This document shows positions 5,790 through 6,947 of a DNA stretch of 6,947 nucleotides, piece by piece. The notes under the pieces are model-generated. The model was not told the origin of the DNA and ran no database searches. It worked only from the letters and a program-made list of their open reading frames with translations. Both the position numbers and the translations under genes were made by a program. Origin of the DNA: Actinomycetota bacterium (GTDB lineage Bacteria > Actinomycetota > Acidimicrobiia > Acidimicrobiales > Ilumatobacteraceae); contig JAPKZT010000287.1 in assembly GCA_026393655.1 (NCBI GenBank), positions 1 through 6,947 of the forward strand, in the 5' to 3' direction. Every line of letters starts with the position of its first letter. The stretch's first letter is position 1.

Positions 5790-6947
5790 GGAAGTCTTCA
5801 ACCGTTTACGATTTCATAATCGTTGGTGGCGGTTCGGCTGGCTCAGCATTAGCAAACAGGCTGAGTGCTGACTCAAAAAATAAGGTTTTAGTTCTTGAGG
5901 CTGGGCGTCCGGATTATTGGTGGGACGTTTTCATTCACATGCCTGCAGCGTTGACGTTTCCAATTGGCAGTCGTTTCTACGATTGGCTTTACGTCTCAGA
6001 ACCAGAGCCACACATGAACAACCGTCGAGTCACTCAGGGTCGAGGCAAAGTTCTTGGCGGATCATCAAGCATCAACGGAATGATTTTTCAGCGCGGTAAT
6101 CCACTCGACTATCAACGATGGGCGAGTGACCCTGGTATGTCCACTTGGGATTACGCACACTGTTTGCCATATTTCAAGCGGCTTGAAAATTGTCTGGCCG
6201 CCAGTAGCGATGACGAATTTCGGGGTCACGACGGGCCACTTGTACAAGAGCGAGGTCCAGTAAAGAATCCATTGTTTGGCGCCTTTTTTGAGGCTGTTCA
6301 ACAGGCTGGTCACGAACTAACAACAGACGTGAATGGTTTCAAGCAAGAGGGCTTCGCTGCATTTGATCGCAATGTTCGTCGGGGCAGACGTCTGAGTGCG
6401 GCTCGCGCATACTTGCACCCAGTAATGCATCGCAAAAATCTAACTGTTACTTGTCGAGCATTAGTTACGAAACTAATCGTCGAAGATAAAAAAGTTACGG
6501 GTGTGAATTTTGAGTTACCGTTTGGACGCAAGCGAACCGTTTTGGCGCGTGAAGTTATTTTGTGTGGTGGTTCTTTTAACTCGCCACAGTTGTTGCAAGT
6601 ATCAGGAATTGGCAATTCTGAATTTCTAAAAAGTGTCGGCGTCGAACCAGTGCATCATCTGCCAGGTGTTGGAGAGAATTTGCAAGATCATCTTGAGGTC
6701 TATGTTCAGCACTCTTGCAAGCAGCCCGTGTCGCTGAACCCGATGCTGAAGTTTCATAAGAGGCCGTGGATCGGTTTGCAGTGGTTATTTCGTCGTGGGC
6801 CTGGTTCATCAAATCATTTTGAAGGCGGAGGGTTTATCCGCGGCAACGATTCATTCAAATATCCGAACTTGATGTTTCATTTTTTGCCGATTGCTGTGCG
6901 CTATGACGGCACGGCACCATCTGGTGGTCACGGCTATCAAGTTCACA
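5786..6947 (+). CDS. betA: Choline dehydrogenase-like GMC oxidoreductase (3' end outside the window; non-canonical start)
   Basis: The frame is open from 5762 to the window end; from CTG 5786 it gives 387 residues of an expected 550 or so. It begins RKSSTVYDFIIVGGGSAGSA, the FAD-binding GxGxxG strand-loop. Next come MPAALTFPIGSRFYDWLY, EPEPHMNNRR, the first GMC signature GRGKVLGGSSSINGMIFQRG (about 85-104), the second region GGSFNSPQLLQVSGIG (about 261-276), LPGVGENLQDHLEVYVQ, and SNHFEGGGFIRG. From memory this follows E. coli BetA closely along its whole visible length, including HFLPIAVRYDG near the end. It would oxidise choline, and perhaps betaine aldehyde, at FAD, usually passing electrons to the membrane. 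The His-containing catalytic end is not in the window, so another alcohol substrate remains possible. No ATG, GTG or TTG lies in frame before the FAD motif; CTG overlaps the folD stop (CTGA), mirroring the ATGA joint of fhs and folD. Confidence 0.85.
   Translation, partial: MRKSSTVYDFIIVGGGSAGSALANRLSADSKNKVLVLEAGRPDYWWDVFIHMPAALTFPIGSRFYDWLYVSEPEPHMNNRRVTQGRGKVLGGSSSINGMIFQRGNPLDYQRWASDPGMSTWDYAHCLPYFKRLENCLAASSDDEFRGHDGPLVQERGPVKNPLFGAFFEAVQQAGHELTTDVNGFKQEGFAAFDRNVRRGRRLSAARAYLHPVMHRKNLTVTCRALVTKLIVEDKKVTGVNFELPFGRKRTVLAREVILCGGSFNSPQLLQVSGIGNSEFLKSVGVEPVHHLPGVGENLQDHLEVYVQHSCKQPVSLNPMLKFHKRPWIGLQWLFRRGPGSSNHFEGGGFIRGNDSFKYPNLMFHFLPIAVRYDGTAPSGGHGYQVH

Overview
The window reads like part of a one-carbon (C1) / methyl-group catabolism locus from a bacterium, most likely an uncultured aquatic actinobacterium. 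That placement is inferred from moderate GC by eye, compact gene spacing, and an FDH protein style that recalls actinobacterial homologues; no rRNA or other lineage marker is present, so confidence is low.

Layout. Positions 1-102 hold the last 33 codons of an unidentified plus-strand gene. It is followed closely (116-1123) by a zinc-less medium-chain dehydrogenase/reductase of the quinone-oxidoreductase type. Convergent with it, only 4 bp away, a minus-strand gene (3086 down to 1128) encodes the catalytic subunit of a molybdenum/tungsten formate dehydrogenase. A 130-bp divergent intergenic region (3087-3216) separates this from a tightly packed plus-strand operon: fhs (formate-tetrahydrofolate ligase), folD (methylene-THF dehydrogenase/cyclohydrolase, 4-bp ATGA overlap) and a choline dehydrogenase-like GMC flavoprotein (betA-like) that runs off the right edge.

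Main discovery. Simple ORF calling splits the formate dehydrogenase into two pieces (2802-3086 and 1128-2789). They are one reading frame interrupted by a single in-frame TGA at 2804-2802. This TGA sits exactly where FDH enzymes carry their metal-ligand selenocysteine or cysteine (SCNRT-U-HAPSVVGL). Right after it is a hairpin with a GGUCUG loop, placed as in the classic E. coli fdhF SECIS (compared from memory). The gene is therefore best annotated as a selenoprotein, not a pseudogene. A second oddity is that the protein starts, with a good ribosome binding site and an in-frame stop just upstream, after the point where the N-terminal [4Fe-4S] domain should be. The usual CxxCxxxC cluster and the electron-relay lysine are therefore absent from this locus.

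How the genes fit together (inference). Choline oxidation (betA-like) leads to betaine, whose demethylation products load methyl groups onto THF. FolD oxidises methylene-THF to formyl-THF, Fhs can run in reverse to release formate and make ATP, and formate dehydrogenase oxidises formate to CO2. The betA-like gene has no ATG/GTG/TTG start before its FAD-binding motif; the likeliest start is a CTG overlapping the folD stop (CTGA).
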